Positions 13,906 through 23,422 of a stretch of 38,554 bases of DNA are shown here, in pieces; position 1 is the first letter of the stretch, and every line of letters starts with the position of its first letter. The notes beneath the pieces were generated by a model, which was given only the letters and a program-made list of their open reading frames with translations, was not told the origin of the DNA and did no database searches. Made by a program: the position numbers and the translations under genes. The DNA is from an uncultured Nitrosomonadales bacterium. GTDB lineage: Bacteria > Pseudomonadota > Gammaproteobacteria > Burkholderiales > Gallionellaceae. The DNA lies in assembly GCA_903861075.1 (NCBI GenBank), contig CAIOSY010000091.1, positions 1 to 38,554 on the forward strand, in the 5' to 3' direction.

Positions 13906-14630
13906 GCGGCACTACCAAAAAAAGCACGAACCTGTTCATCTGCATGATGATTTGACAAATGCGCTATTGTCTCTTCAGCGCGAATCACGCCTTTATCAAG
14001 AAAAGTAACCCTATCAGCAATCGCGCCGGCCAACACCAGATCATGTGTCACGCACATCATCGTCACGTTTTCGCCACGCAGTTTATTGATCAGCTGTCCC
14101 ACTTCACGCGACATCACAGGATCCAGGGCAGACGTCGGCTCATCAAGCAAGATGACAGCTGGATCCATTGCCAAGGCACGCGCCAGTGCCACTCGCTGTT
14201 TTTGCCCGCCTGAAAGCTGCGCAGGATACTGCTCGCAATGTTCAACCATATCAAGTCGCGCTAATTCATGCAGCGCTTTGGCTTGCGCATCCAGCTTGGA
14301 CATCCCCCGCAATTTACGCAGCCCCAACGTAATATTATCCAGAACACATAAGTGACGATACAGGGCAAACTGCTGAAAAACAAAGCCTATACTCTGTCGC
14401 AACGCACGCACATCTGTTGAAGAATCCGTGATATTTTGGCCCCTGAATGTAATCGTCCCGGAACTCGGTTCTATCAATCTGTTAATACAGCGTAACAAGG
14501 TTGACTTGCCGCAACCGGATGAACCCATCACGACCTTAACTTCACCTTCAACAACATCCATGCAGACGCCATCCAGCACCCGCTTATCATCGAATTTCTT
14601 TACTAAATCACGAATCTCGATTAACGCCAT
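13902..14630 (-). CDS. Polar amino-acid ABC transporter ATP-binding protein
   Basis: The ATPase of the importer. It has Walker A GSSGCGKST, the Q-loop region FVFQQFALYRHL, signature LSGGQKQR, Walker B VILLDEPTSALDP and the switch His in CVTHDL, in the order of GlnQ/HisP-type proteins. The ORF track begins at 14678, which would overlap the upstream permease and add 16 non-conserved residues. An AAAGGG six to seven bases before the ATG at 14630 and the N-terminus MALIEIRDLVKKF favour 14630. All catalytic motifs are intact. Confidence 0.94.
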   Translation of the reverse strand: MALIEIRDLVKKFDDKRVLDGVCMDVVEGEVKVVMGSSGCGKSTLLRCINRLIEPSSGTITFRGQNITDSSTDVRALRQSIGFVFQQFALYRHLCVLDNITLGLRKLRGMSKLDAQAKALHELARLDMVEHCEQYPAQLSGGQKQRVALARALAMDPAVILLDEPTSALDPVMSREVGQLINKLRGENVTMMCVTHDLVLAGAIADRVTFLDKGVIRAEETIAHLSNHHADEQVRAFFGSAA

Positions 14631-14652
14631 ACCATCCCTTTGAAATTCATAT

Positions 14653-15306
14653 TTAGCGGGCACCGAATCCGGGCACACGATACTTAAAAGACAGCCACTG
14701 CACCCCTAACAGTAAAGTACGATAAATGGCAAAGTACAAAATCCCGACAGCAAGATAAACCTCAATGCCCCGCAAGGTTGTCGATGCAAGAGTCATTGCT
14801 TGTTTGGTGATTTCGGGGATTCCAACAGTATAAGCAAACGGGGAGTACTTTAGCACAGTGGTAAATTCATTCACCATACCAGGCACGGCAAACCGCAACA
14901 TCTGCGGCAGTTCAATATAAATAAGAACCTGCAATCGACTCATGCCCATCGCCTCAGCGGCAAGCACTTCGGCGCCATCAACAGAATCTAACGCACCCCG
15001 AAAAACCTCTGCAAGATATGCACCGGAAATAAGTCCTAGACTCAGCATCATTGCCAGCAGGGGAGGAACTTTAAACCCCATACCCGGCAAGCCGAAATAA
15101 ACAAGGAATAGCAACACCAATACCGGGATACCGCGAAAAACAAAGCTATAAAAATTCAGCAGAAATTTAGCACCAAAAAAATCAATACGACGCAATCCAG
15201 CCGCCGTCATTCCTATGAACATTCCCGTCGCACTGCAGGCAAGCGTGACCAGCAGGGTTTGCCCTACTCCTACTGCCAACAAGCCAATAATATCGAAAAA
15301 ATTCAT
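14653..15306 (-). CDS. Polar amino-acid ABC transporter permease (first permease)
   Basis: A 217-residue permease of the HisQ/GlnP type with about five membrane helices and the EAA loop (DGAEVLAAEAMGMSRLQVLIYIELPQMLR). It follows the binding-protein gene by 10 bp and precedes the ATPase gene by about 22 bp. Its clear divergence from the second permease suggests a heterodimer rather than a recent duplication. Confidence 0.9.
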   Translation of the reverse strand: MNFFDIIGLLAVGVGQTLLVTLACSATGMFIGMTAAGLRRIDFFGAKFLLNFYSFVFRGIPVLVLLFLVYFGLPGMGFKVPPLLAMMLSLGLISGAYLAEVFRGALDSVDGAEVLAAEAMGMSRLQVLIYIELPQMLRFAVPGMVNEFTTVLKYSPFAYTVGIPEITKQAMTLASTTLRGIEVYLAVGILYFAIYRTLLLGVQWLSFKYRVPGFGAR

Positions 15307-15316
15307 AAGGAATTAA

Positions 15317-16153
<837 letters not shown>

Positions 16154-16166
16154 TCAAAATACAAGA

Positions 16167-16913
16167 TTACTTTTCCTGTATGGTCTTTTTCAGCGTGTTC
16201 GATGCAGTAAGCAATGTCACTATAACGCGCCGATTTCTTGCCCTGCCTTCCGCTGTGTCATTACTTTCTGCCGGTTGATATTCACCATAGCCTGCGGCAA
16301 CCAGGCGTTCAGGTGCAACACCCTGCTCCACAAACAACCTAACCACCCTACTGGAACGTGCTGCAGATAATTCCCAGTTTGTCTGAAACAAAGCGGTATT
16401 GATAGGCATATTATCGGTATGCCCCTCAACCTGAACATCGTGATCATCCTCTTTAAGAATTTGCGCAACGGCGACCAGCACTTTAATCGACTCTGGCGTC
16501 AACTTGGCATCCCCGGGTGAAAATAGTAAGCTTGCATTGATTTCCACTGCGATCCCCCTCGCAGTTTGAGTCACGCGAACTTCACCATTTTTCATCAAAG
16601 CTGACATCGCCACGTTAATTTTATGAGCAATGTTACTCATTTTTTCGCTAAAGACAGAATCACGTTGGATTTTATCAACGATCTCATGTTTGATTTTTTC
16701 ATTGACAATGACGCCACCACTATTAGGAACAGCGTTATTAAATGCAACATTTAGCGAAGAACCAAAACTATGCAACTTACCCGAATCACGTTCAGAAGTG
16801 CTATAAAGAACCACAAAAAATGCGAATAACAGGGTGATTAAATCGGCATATGAAAGCAACCAACGGCTACGATCCGCAATGACAATTTCTTCATTATATT
16901 TAGAGCGAGCCAT
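16167..16913 (-). CDS. motD: Flagellar stator protein MotD (MotB-like)
   Basis: A 248-residue stator subunit with one N-terminal membrane helix holding the proton-carrying Asp (SYADLITLLFAFFVVLYS) and a C-terminal OmpA-like peptidoglycan-binding domain (VQVEGHTDNMPIN ... NWELSAARSSRVVRLF ... GYGEYQPAESNDTAEGRARNRRV). Position beside fliA and the LITLLFAFFVVLYS sequence fit MotD of the MotCD pair rather than classical MotB. It follows motC by 6 bp. It anchors the stator to the cell wall so that ion flow can drive rotation. Confidence 0.9.
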   Translation of the reverse strand: MARSKYNEEIVIADRSRWLLSYADLITLLFAFFVVLYSTSERDSGKLHSFGSSLNVAFNNAVPNSGGVIVNEKIKHEIVDKIQRDSVFSEKMSNIAHKINVAMSALMKNGEVRVTQTARGIAVEINASLLFSPGDAKLTPESIKVLVAVAQILKEDDHDVQVEGHTDNMPINTALFQTNWELSAARSSRVVRLFVEQGVAPERLVAAGYGEYQPAESNDTAEGRARNRRVIVTLLTASNTLKKTIQEK

Positions 16914-16919
16914 ATAGCG

Positions 16920-17669
16920 TTAGGGTATGTAACCGTTTAGTTTATCTTCTATACTTCTTGGACTCTCGCGATTGGCGATAGACATCAATCCATCCACCAA
17001 CATTTCCCGCCAGACAATATGGTGATGGATAATGGTTTGCAATTTGTTATATACAGGTAAAAAGAACAAATTCGCAAGTCCCACACCATAAAGTGTAGAA
17101 ACAAATGCAACTGCAATCCCACTGCCCAATTTACTCGGGTCGGACAAATTTTCCATAACATGAATCAAACCAACCACAGCACCGACGATACCCAACGTAG
17201 GCGCATAACCAGCTGCAGCATCCCATATACGAATCGCTTGACGATTATATTGTTCAAACGCATTGATATCTACCTCAAGAACTTCTTTAATTTTTTCAGC
17301 ATTAGCGCCGTCAATTAACAACTCAAGCCCTTTACGCATAAAGGGAATATCAATATCATACGACTGTGAATCGAGCTTCAATATACCTTCTCTATACGCC
17401 GTTAATCCCCAACTTGAAATTTTTTCAACCAAATCATCACTGGCATATTGAGGCGGAAAAAATACCCAGGAGAGCATCTTAATGCCAGAATAAAATGTTT
17501 TAATTGGCGTTTGCAACATTACAGCACCGATCGTGCCACCAAATACCATAATAAAAGCAGTCAACTGAAGCAGGGATTGCGCCGTCCCTCCTTCCAGGAC
17601 TATTCCCGCGAACACGCAGGATAACGCAATCGACAAACCCAGCACACTATTAACATCAAGTCTAGACAT
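16920..17669 (-). CDS. motC: Flagellar stator protein MotC (MotA-like)
   Basis: An inner-membrane stator protein of the MotA/ExbB family that partners the following motD. It has a hydrophobic start (VNSVLGLSIALSCVFAGIVLEGG), the conserved AFIMVFGGTIGAVMLQTP segment and two later helices around YAPTLGIVGAVVGLIHVM and GIAVAFVSTLYGVGLANLFFLPV. The track start at 17690 is TTG. The ATG at 17669 (MSRLDVNSVLG) has a GGGA six bases upstream and gives the usual N-terminus, so it is preferred. The gene is divergent from the plus-strand gene at 18082 across a gap of about 410 bp. Confidence 0.9.
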   Translation of the reverse strand: MSRLDVNSVLGLSIALSCVFAGIVLEGGTAQSLLQLTAFIMVFGGTIGAVMLQTPIKTFYSGIKMLSWVFFPPQYASDDLVEKISSWGLTAYREGILKLDSQSYDIDIPFMRKGLELLIDGANAEKIKEVLEVDINAFEQYNRQAIRIWDAAAGYAPTLGIVGAVVGLIHVMENLSDPSKLGSGIAVAFVSTLYGVGLANLFFLPVYNKLQTIIHHHIVWREMLVDGLMSIANRESPRSIEDKLNGYIP

Positions 17670-18081
17670 AACACATCCCATGCACAACAAAATACTGTTG
17701 CTTATTATTTAAAGTAGACACTATCATTCGCTGCTGTAAAATCGCGATTAATAACGTTTTGTTTAATTGTGACATTAAACAGAATACACAAGGAACTTCA
17801 AACAAGAAGTAAGCAATATTCCTTAAAGTTCAGTTATCTAAGGAAATATTTTCTCACGCAAATGAGCTTTTAACCCCTCTCTTTAAAATTTAATCCCACA
17901 AAAAATACTGCTTGAAACACAACTACGCCTTAAGAGCAGAAAAAATGCGATTCATACTACAACACACTCCCGCATGCCACATCCATCAAATACGCCACTT
18001 TTACCCGCTTACTCTTGAGATAGGCTAAAATAATTTACCCCTATACTCAAATTCCACAATCTCAAATTCAGGGGCATCAAA
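17670..18081. other. AT-rich intergenic region with no gene seen
   Basis: This 412-bp stretch separates the divergent motC and the unknown gene at 18082. It is visibly AT-rich and no convincing ORF, RNA gene or perfect repeat was found. A loose sigma-28-like match for motC (TAAT-N15-GCGAATGA, minus strand) is too weak to call. Confidence 0.5.
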
Positions 18082-18459
18082 ATGTTTTCAGGAAAAAAGC
18101 TAAATGCTTATATCAATGTACAGAATAATGTAGGTGGCGCTGATTTTGAAAAACAATGGTTTGAATCGGCAATTATGGTTCTAAATCAAATACAAGCAGG
18201 TATGCACAATCCGGTCGCAACCCATGCAAAACTAATTGAAGTTCGCGACGGACTGCAATGGATACAAGAAAATCTCAATGAACGCCTCAACTCACAACAT
18301 CGCACGATGTTGAAATCCATTTATAGTGTCAATATTCAAGTTATCAATGGCGTCATCGAAACAAAAAATACAGACTATTTATCCATTGTGATTAGCACGC
18401 TTAAAACCATTATGGAACCCTATTACAAAAAGCAGGGTCAAGAACCCTCCCCTAGCTGA
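18082..18459 (+). CDS. Small helical protein of unknown function in the flagellar region
   Basis: A 125-residue soluble protein with no signal or membrane helix. AGGGG lies seven bases before the ATG, supporting translation. The sequence is mostly amphipathic helix (FEKQWFESAIMVLNQIQAGMHNPVATHAKLIEVRDGLQWIQENLNERLN ... IVISTLKTIMEPYYKK). The helix spacing loosely recalls the flagellin chaperone FliS, but I cannot show homology. It is the only plus-strand gene in the motility block, is convergent with fliA and shares a hairpin terminator with it. A role in flagellar assembly or export is guilt by association only. Confidence 0.7.
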   Translation: MFSGKKLNAYINVQNNVGGADFEKQWFESAIMVLNQIQAGMHNPVATHAKLIEVRDGLQWIQENLNERLNSQHRTMLKSIYSVNIQVINGVIETKNTDYLSIVISTLKTIMEPYYKKQGQEPSPS

Positions 18460-18471
18460 TAGTCTTTATGT

Positions 18472-18493
18472 AGGGGCAACTTAAGTTACCCCT
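18472..18493. terminator. Hairpin terminator between convergent genes
   Basis: AGGGG-c-AAC-TTAA-GTT-a-CCCCT forms a stem with one mismatch (18472-18493) followed by TTT on plus. It lies between the stop of the unknown 125-residue gene and the stop of fliA and could terminate both strands. The T-run is short, so efficiency is uncertain. Confidence 0.6.
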
Positions 18494-18494
18494 T

Positions 18495-19235
18495 TCATTC
18501 AGGTTCTGTCCAAAACTTATTTCTCAGTGATGCTCGCAACCTCGCAACGGCTTGTGTATGAATTTGCGAGATGCGGGACTCTGACAAATCCATAACCAGG
18601 CCAATTTCTTTAAGATTGAGGTTTTGCTCATAGTACAAACCCATCAAGGTCATCTCACGTTCTGGCAAAGCAGTAATGGAATCAATCAAAGCCTTTTTAA
18701 AACCTTTAGACAGCAAAGCTTGCAACGCATCGCCCTTATTACTTTGTACGTGCCGATCAAGAAAATGCTCACTATCTTCCTCAGCATGAAAATCTTCGAA
18801 ATACACTAGATTGTGCCCACTGCAATCACCCAGTACTTTTTGGTATTCAGCAATACTCATATTAAGTTTTTTTGCAACAGCCGCTTCATTTGGGGGATAG
18901 CCTAATTTTTGCTCCAACACTTGGATTGCCTTTTCAATATCACGCATGGTTTTCCTCATACCACGCGGCAACCAATCTGAATTCCTAAGCTCATCTAAGA
19001 TAGCTCCTTGTATGCGCTGCGAGGCATAGGTATGAAATTGTGCTCCATGGGTGGTCTCAAATTTACCAATCGCATCAAGCAAACCTATCATACCTGCTTG
19101 AATCAAATCATCCACTTCAACACTCGCGGGCAACTTAGATTTAAACTGATAGGCAATTTTTTTAACTAGTTCTGAATTTTCACGCAGCAGATTATCTGTA
19201 TTACAAATCCTGCCCGATGGGTTATACATACTCAT
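18495..19235 (-). CDS. fliA: RNA polymerase sigma factor FliA (sigma-28)
   Basis: A 246-residue sigma factor that directs transcription of late flagellar and chemotaxis genes. Region 2 is seen in VEVDDLIQAGMIGLLDAIGKFETTHGAQFHTYASQRIQGAILDELRNSDWLPR, region 3 in the following helices (LGYPPNEAAVAKKLNMSIAEYQ) and region 4 in LPEREMTLMGLYYEQNLNLKEIGLVMDLSESRISQIHTQAVARLR. The DWLPRG segment is typical of the FliA group. Its ATG overlaps the stop of flhG (ATGA), placing it at the end of the flhB-flhA-flhF-flhG-fliA run. Confidence 0.96.
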   Translation of the reverse strand: MSMYNPSGRICNTDNLLRENSELVKKIAYQFKSKLPASVEVDDLIQAGMIGLLDAIGKFETTHGAQFHTYASQRIQGAILDELRNSDWLPRGMRKTMRDIEKAIQVLEQKLGYPPNEAAVAKKLNMSIAEYQKVLGDCSGHNLVYFEDFHAEEDSEHFLDRHVQSNKGDALQALLSKGFKKALIDSITALPEREMTLMGLYYEQNLNLKEIGLVMDLSESRISQIHTQAVARLRASLRNKFWTEPE

Positions 19236-20080
19236 GCTTCTAACAACCGGGAATGATTCATACCACTCAGACTCGAAACAAAGTTGGAATTTCTCGTCTC
19301 ATTATTGACTAAATTAGCTTCTCGCTTCACTGTATCAGACACGATAGGAAAATTATCCATCGCTCCATCCCCAAACTGAGAGACCAGACCTAATTGAGTC
19401 TCAACCCCCAAATAACCAACCAGCTCAAGCTCCACATGTAAATTGTTCCTTGCAACATGTGATAAATTCCTGAATACCGTTTTAGCAGTCGATTGATTCA
19501 TATCAAACATCAATATACCAAAATTTCGCGTACCCAATTGATTACACATGATTTTAATCATTGAATAAGCGACTTTAATTGATTCAGGATTTTTATCCAG
19601 GTAGATTACAATTTCTCCTGAACCGAAAGGTTCTATCGGCAACTTGCCAACATCAGACAATATAACATCCACTAACGCAACCTGATAACAAGAACATAAT
19701 CTTGAAAAATGCGTACTTAACTCCAAAACAGCAATATCATTAAAATGCTCTATCGATTTATCACCGGGTAAAAGCTTAGCGACTGAACAGTGCGCATCTG
19801 TTTTTACCACCGCCTCATCAATGGAACGATTAGCTGAAACTTGCCCCATAATTGATAACTTATTGTGCAAATCAAACTTTCGATAGACATCACTTTGATG
19901 AGAACCTGCATGTACAAGCAATAACTCCACCCCTTTACGCGTAAAGGCTGAGGCAAGATTGCTAACTATTTTTGTATGAATATCCAGACTAGAAGCACAA
20001 AGCATGGAGATAATCCGCCCCTCAGGCTTGGTCATCAGCCTGCGTAAACCGGATGCTTGATCATTATTGTAATTAGACAT
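19232..20080 (-). CDS. flhG: FlhG-like protein with a degenerate ATPase site
   Basis: A 282-residue MinD-family protein identified mainly by position between flhF and fliA and by its N-terminal DQASGLRRL motif (residues 7-15), the element by which FlhG stimulates the FlhF GTPase. The deviant Walker A that should follow (KGGVGKT type) is replaced by CASSLDIHTK at about 28-37, and the Walker B and DxAG-like segments are also eroded (LLLVHAGSHQSD, VALVDVILSDVG). It is therefore unlikely to bind ATP as a normal FlhG. The remaining fold markers (SNLASAFTRKGVELLLV, later IVIYLDKNPESIKVAYSMIK) still follow the family pattern. It overlaps flhF by 8 bp and fliA by 4 bp. Confidence 0.8.
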   Translation of the reverse strand: MSNYNNDQASGLRRLMTKPEGRIISMLCASSLDIHTKIVSNLASAFTRKGVELLLVHAGSHQSDVYRKFDLHNKLSIMGQVSANRSIDEAVVKTDAHCSVAKLLPGDKSIEHFNDIAVLELSTHFSRLCSCYQVALVDVILSDVGKLPIEPFGSGEIVIYLDKNPESIKVAYSMIKIMCNQLGTRNFGILMFDMNQSTAKTVFRNLSHVARNNLHVELELVGYLGVETQLGLVSQFGDGAMDNFPIVSDTVKREANLVNNETRNSNFVSSLSGMNHSRLLEA

Positions 20081-21353
20081 GACTGATCGCAGCCGCCATT
20101 TTAGTTAAGCCATTGGTATTGAGGACAAAAGGCGTGTCCTCATGCGTATGCTCCGGTCTATTTGCAACTTGCGTGTTATCAACAAAAGCACTGTTAACAA
20201 GCACATCTGTATCAACTAACTGAATATCCTCTGGTACTCTTTGCCCATTAGTGACATATAAAACACGAAGTTTCTTCTGAATAACCACATCCAAAACGCC
20301 ACCCAGAGTGACTGCCTCATCAATTTTGGTGATGATGCACCCATCCAAACCATAACGCAGATAAGAATTAGCAACATCATTTAAGGTTTCAATGGTGTTC
20401 GTTGCATTAAAACATAATATTTTCTTAATTTTACTATTTGGATAGTTAAGCATAGCAAGTTGAGCTTCAACCATCTTGTCGCGCTGCCCCACCCCCATCG
20501 TATCGATAAGTATGGTGTGTTTATTTTTAAATTGCGCTAATGCGAGTTTAAGATCTGCCGCATCTTTAACAGAGACAACGGTGACTCCGAGTATTTTTCC
20601 GTAAATTCGCAACTGCTCATACCCGCCTATACGATAGGCATCGGTGGTTATCAGCGCAAGGGGAAGCGCACCATTTTTCATTACGATACGCGCTGCCAAT
20701 TTAGCAAGTGTCGTCGTTTTACCCACCCCTGTTGGCCCTACTAGCGCAAAAATACCCCCTTCATATATCAGGGCAGACTCATTAGTCATAGAAATCAGGT
20801 TATGAGAAACAACACTTCTCACCCATTTCATTGCGTCCTCATAGGATAAATTATTTGCTAATTTTTCGAGTATCTGACGTGAAAAATCCACACTAAAGTT
20901 TACTGCTCGCATCGCTTTAAACAGCGCCTTCTTCTGCGATTCAGGCTGTGGCTTGGTTGCTGTTGTAATCACATCAAGTTGCGCCTCGAACTTATCGCGC
21001 ATCTGGCGGATTTCACTAATCACGGCTTTGATATCAGGTAGTTCAGCGGCGGCTCTAAACGTAGGCGCTGCCACGCCCACTCCTTCATCCTTTAGTTTTT
21101 GAACAACTGGGGGCACTTTATTAAGCACAACTTTATTCGGCATAGCTACGCCCGGAGGCGTTTGACCGACGGTTTCAAAGGGTACATCTTTTTCAGCAAT
21201 GAGACTCTCCATGTCATCACTACCCATAGCCAGAATCTCATTCCAACCATCAACACTACGATTAGAAATAATGGTTGCATCCGGCCCCAACTCGCTACGC
21301 ACCATAGATAATGCCTCGCGTGATGTTGTCGCAAAAAATCTTTTAACAGCCAT
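20073..21353 (-). CDS. flhF: Flagellar biosynthesis GTPase FlhF
   Basis: An SRP-type GTPase that sets the position of the flagellum at the pole. The N-terminus MAVKRFFATTSREALSMVRSELGPDATIISNR is the typical FlhF basic start. After a variable linker comes the NG domain with G1 GPTGVGKTTTLAKL, the DAYRIGGYEQL insertion box, G3 LIDTMGVGQRD and G4 TKIDEA. Two ATGs adjoin at 21356 and 21353; GGAGG lies six bases from the second and three from the first, so 21353 is preferred. It is joined end to start with flhA and overlaps flhG by 8 bp. Confidence 0.95.
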   Translation of the reverse strand: MAVKRFFATTSREALSMVRSELGPDATIISNRSVDGWNEILAMGSDDMESLIAEKDVPFETVGQTPPGVAMPNKVVLNKVPPVVQKLKDEGVGVAAPTFRAAAELPDIKAVISEIRQMRDKFEAQLDVITTATKPQPESQKKALFKAMRAVNFSVDFSRQILEKLANNLSYEDAMKWVRSVVSHNLISMTNESALIYEGGIFALVGPTGVGKTTTLAKLAARIVMKNGALPLALITTDAYRIGGYEQLRIYGKILGVTVVSVKDAADLKLALAQFKNKHTILIDTMGVGQRDKMVEAQLAMLNYPNSKIKKILCFNATNTIETLNDVANSYLRYGLDGCIITKIDEAVTLGGVLDVVIQKKLRVLYVTNGQRVPEDIQLVDTDVLVNSAFVDNTQVANRPEHTHEDTPFVLNTNGLTKMAAAISHV

Positions 21354-23422
21354 CATTGACCTCCAATTATATTGACGATACGCACAGTCTTAGAACTGGG
21401 TAATTCATCATGCGATAAAACGTGCAAGCTCGGCATCGTTCTTCTTAGAAATTTTGATAAAATGGCGCGCAATCTTCCGGGTACTAATAGTATTGCCGTC
21501 ATTCCATTTGCTTCCTGTTGTTTAACTGCTCTTTCAGTTAAACGAACCAAGGTTTCAGCAAGACCTGGTTCTATCGCACTTCCATCACCACCCGACTGGA
21601 CAACGGTCATAAGCAGGGTTTCTAGTTGATTTTCCAGCGCAACGACGGGAATTTGATTTCCTTCAGGATAAAGCTGCTGAGCAATAACCCGTCCTAACTT
21701 GATACGCACTTGAACGGTAAGCTCATTGGCGTCTTGGGTATAGACGGCAAATTCGGACAAGGCTTCCATAATTGTTCTCATATCGCGAATATGTACGGCC
21801 TCCGCTAACAGGTTTTGCAATACTTTTTGCACTGCTGCCAGGGAAAGCACCTTGGGAACAACTTCTTCAACAAGCTTAGGTGAGTCTACACTCAAACGAT
21901 CTAATAATTGTTGCACCTCTTGTCGCCCGAGGAACTCAGCGGCATGAATAGAAATAATATGATTGAGATGCGTTGCAATAACCGTACTTGCATCCACAAC
22001 GGTATAACCCATACCCTGAGCTTGATCACGCGTATCTGAATTGATCCATACAGCCGGCAAGCCAAAAGCCGGATCTACGGTCGGAACCCCATTGAGAATA
22101 CCCGTCACCGTACCGGAATCTATCGCTAAAAATTGCGCACTATGCGCCTCACCGGAAGCCACCTCAGCCCCTTTAATTTTAATACTATATCGATTTGCAT
22201 TAAGATCCAGGTTATCTCGAATATGCACAGGTACGGGAAGAAAACCAACATCCTGAGCAAATTTCTTGCGCAGACTTTTAATCCGTTTAATAAGATCGCC
22301 TCCTTGCACGAGATCCACCAGAGAGACCAGTCCAATACCCACCTCCAGACCTATCATTTCAACCGGAACCACATCATCCCAGCTTGCCTCCGGATTCTCG
22401 GCTTTCTCGGCGGGGACCTCGTCGGCTTTGGCTTCTTGCACCCGGGTCACTTTAAGCAAATAAGCAATTCCACCCAGAACCGCCGCGATGCCCAAAAAAG
22501 CAAAATGCGGCATGCCCGGAATAATACCAATACCACCACTAATCATAGCGGTAATATTTAAGGCCTTAGCATTGGTAAATAATTGATTCGTTAATTGCGT
22601 ACCCACATCCTGCTCATTCGCCACACGCGACACGACGACACCGGCTGCAATCGAAATGATGATGGAAGGGATTTGGGCGACGAGACCATCACCGATGGCC
22701 AGCAAAGTGTAATTTTTTACCGCATCAGCAAAAGCCAGATCATGCTGAACAATACCCACAATCAATCCGCCTACAATATTGATAACAATAACTAAAATAC
22801 CGGCTACCGCATCCCCCCGCACATATTTACTGGCACCATCCATCGCGCCATAAAATTCAGCTTCCTGACCGACTTCCGCCCGCCTGCGCTTAGCGACATC
22901 ATCACCGATCAAGCCCGCATTCAAATCCGCATCGATTGCCATTTGTTTACCCGGCATGGCATCAAGTGCAAACCGTGCACCTACTTCAGCAATACGACCC
23001 GCACCTTTGGTCACGACCGTAAAATTAATGATAGTCAGAATAATGAAAACGACGATGCCGACCGTATAGTTCCCCCCTATCAAAAAGTGTCCGAATGCTT
23101 CTATCACCTTACCTGCCGCATCAGGACCTGTGTGACCTTCGGTTAAAACGATACGGGTCGATGCGACATTGAGAGACAGTCGCAACATCGTGGTCACCAG
23201 CAAGACAGTCGGAAATGCCAGGAAATCAAGTGGCTTAGCGGTTTGCAGACCGATGAGCAAAACCAGAATAGACAAGGCGATATTAAAGGTAAAAAAGACA
23301 TCCAAAGCCATCGCAGGCAGTGGCAGTATCATCATCGACAGCAAAGCTATAATGATGATAGGCCCCGCTAAGGACTTGCCATTCATGCCCGTAAGCCATG
23401 CGGGTAGGGTTATCGTTGGCAT
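21353..23422 (-). CDS. flhA: Flagellar export protein FlhA
   Basis: The major export-gate protein of the flagellar type III secretion system. About 690 residues with up to eight N-terminal membrane helices (to about 330), including the FHIPEP-family block NFTVVTKGAGRIAEVGARFALDAMPGKQMAIDADLNAGLI, then a large cytoplasmic domain (from VEMIGLEVGIGLVSLVD) that docks export substrates. Two ATGs (23425 and 23422) overlap the flhB stop; a GGGGG lies at better spacing from the second. Length is normal. Stop and start overlap with both neighbours, indicating one operon. Confidence 0.97.
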   Translation of the reverse strand: MPTITLPAWLTGMNGKSLAGPIIIIALLSMMILPLPAMALDVFFTFNIALSILVLLIGLQTAKPLDFLAFPTVLLVTTMLRLSLNVASTRIVLTEGHTGPDAAGKVIEAFGHFLIGGNYTVGIVVFIILTIINFTVVTKGAGRIAEVGARFALDAMPGKQMAIDADLNAGLIGDDVAKRRRAEVGQEAEFYGAMDGASKYVRGDAVAGILVIVINIVGGLIVGIVQHDLAFADAVKNYTLLAIGDGLVAQIPSIIISIAAGVVVSRVANEQDVGTQLTNQLFTNAKALNITAMISGGIGIIPGMPHFAFLGIAAVLGGIAYLLKVTRVQEAKADEVPAEKAENPEASWDDVVPVEMIGLEVGIGLVSLVDLVQGGDLIKRIKSLRKKFAQDVGFLPVPVHIRDNLDLNANRYSIKIKGAEVASGEAHSAQFLAIDSGTVTGILNGVPTVDPAFGLPAVWINSDTRDQAQGMGYTVVDASTVIATHLNHIISIHAAEFLGRQEVQQLLDRLSVDSPKLVEEVVPKVLSLAAVQKVLQNLLAEAVHIRDMRTIMEALSEFAVYTQDANELTVQVRIKLGRVIAQQLYPEGNQIPVVALENQLETLLMTVVQSGGDGSAIEPGLAETLVRLTERAVKQQEANGMTAILLVPGRLRAILSKFLRRTMPSLHVLSHDELPSSKTVRIVNIIGGQ

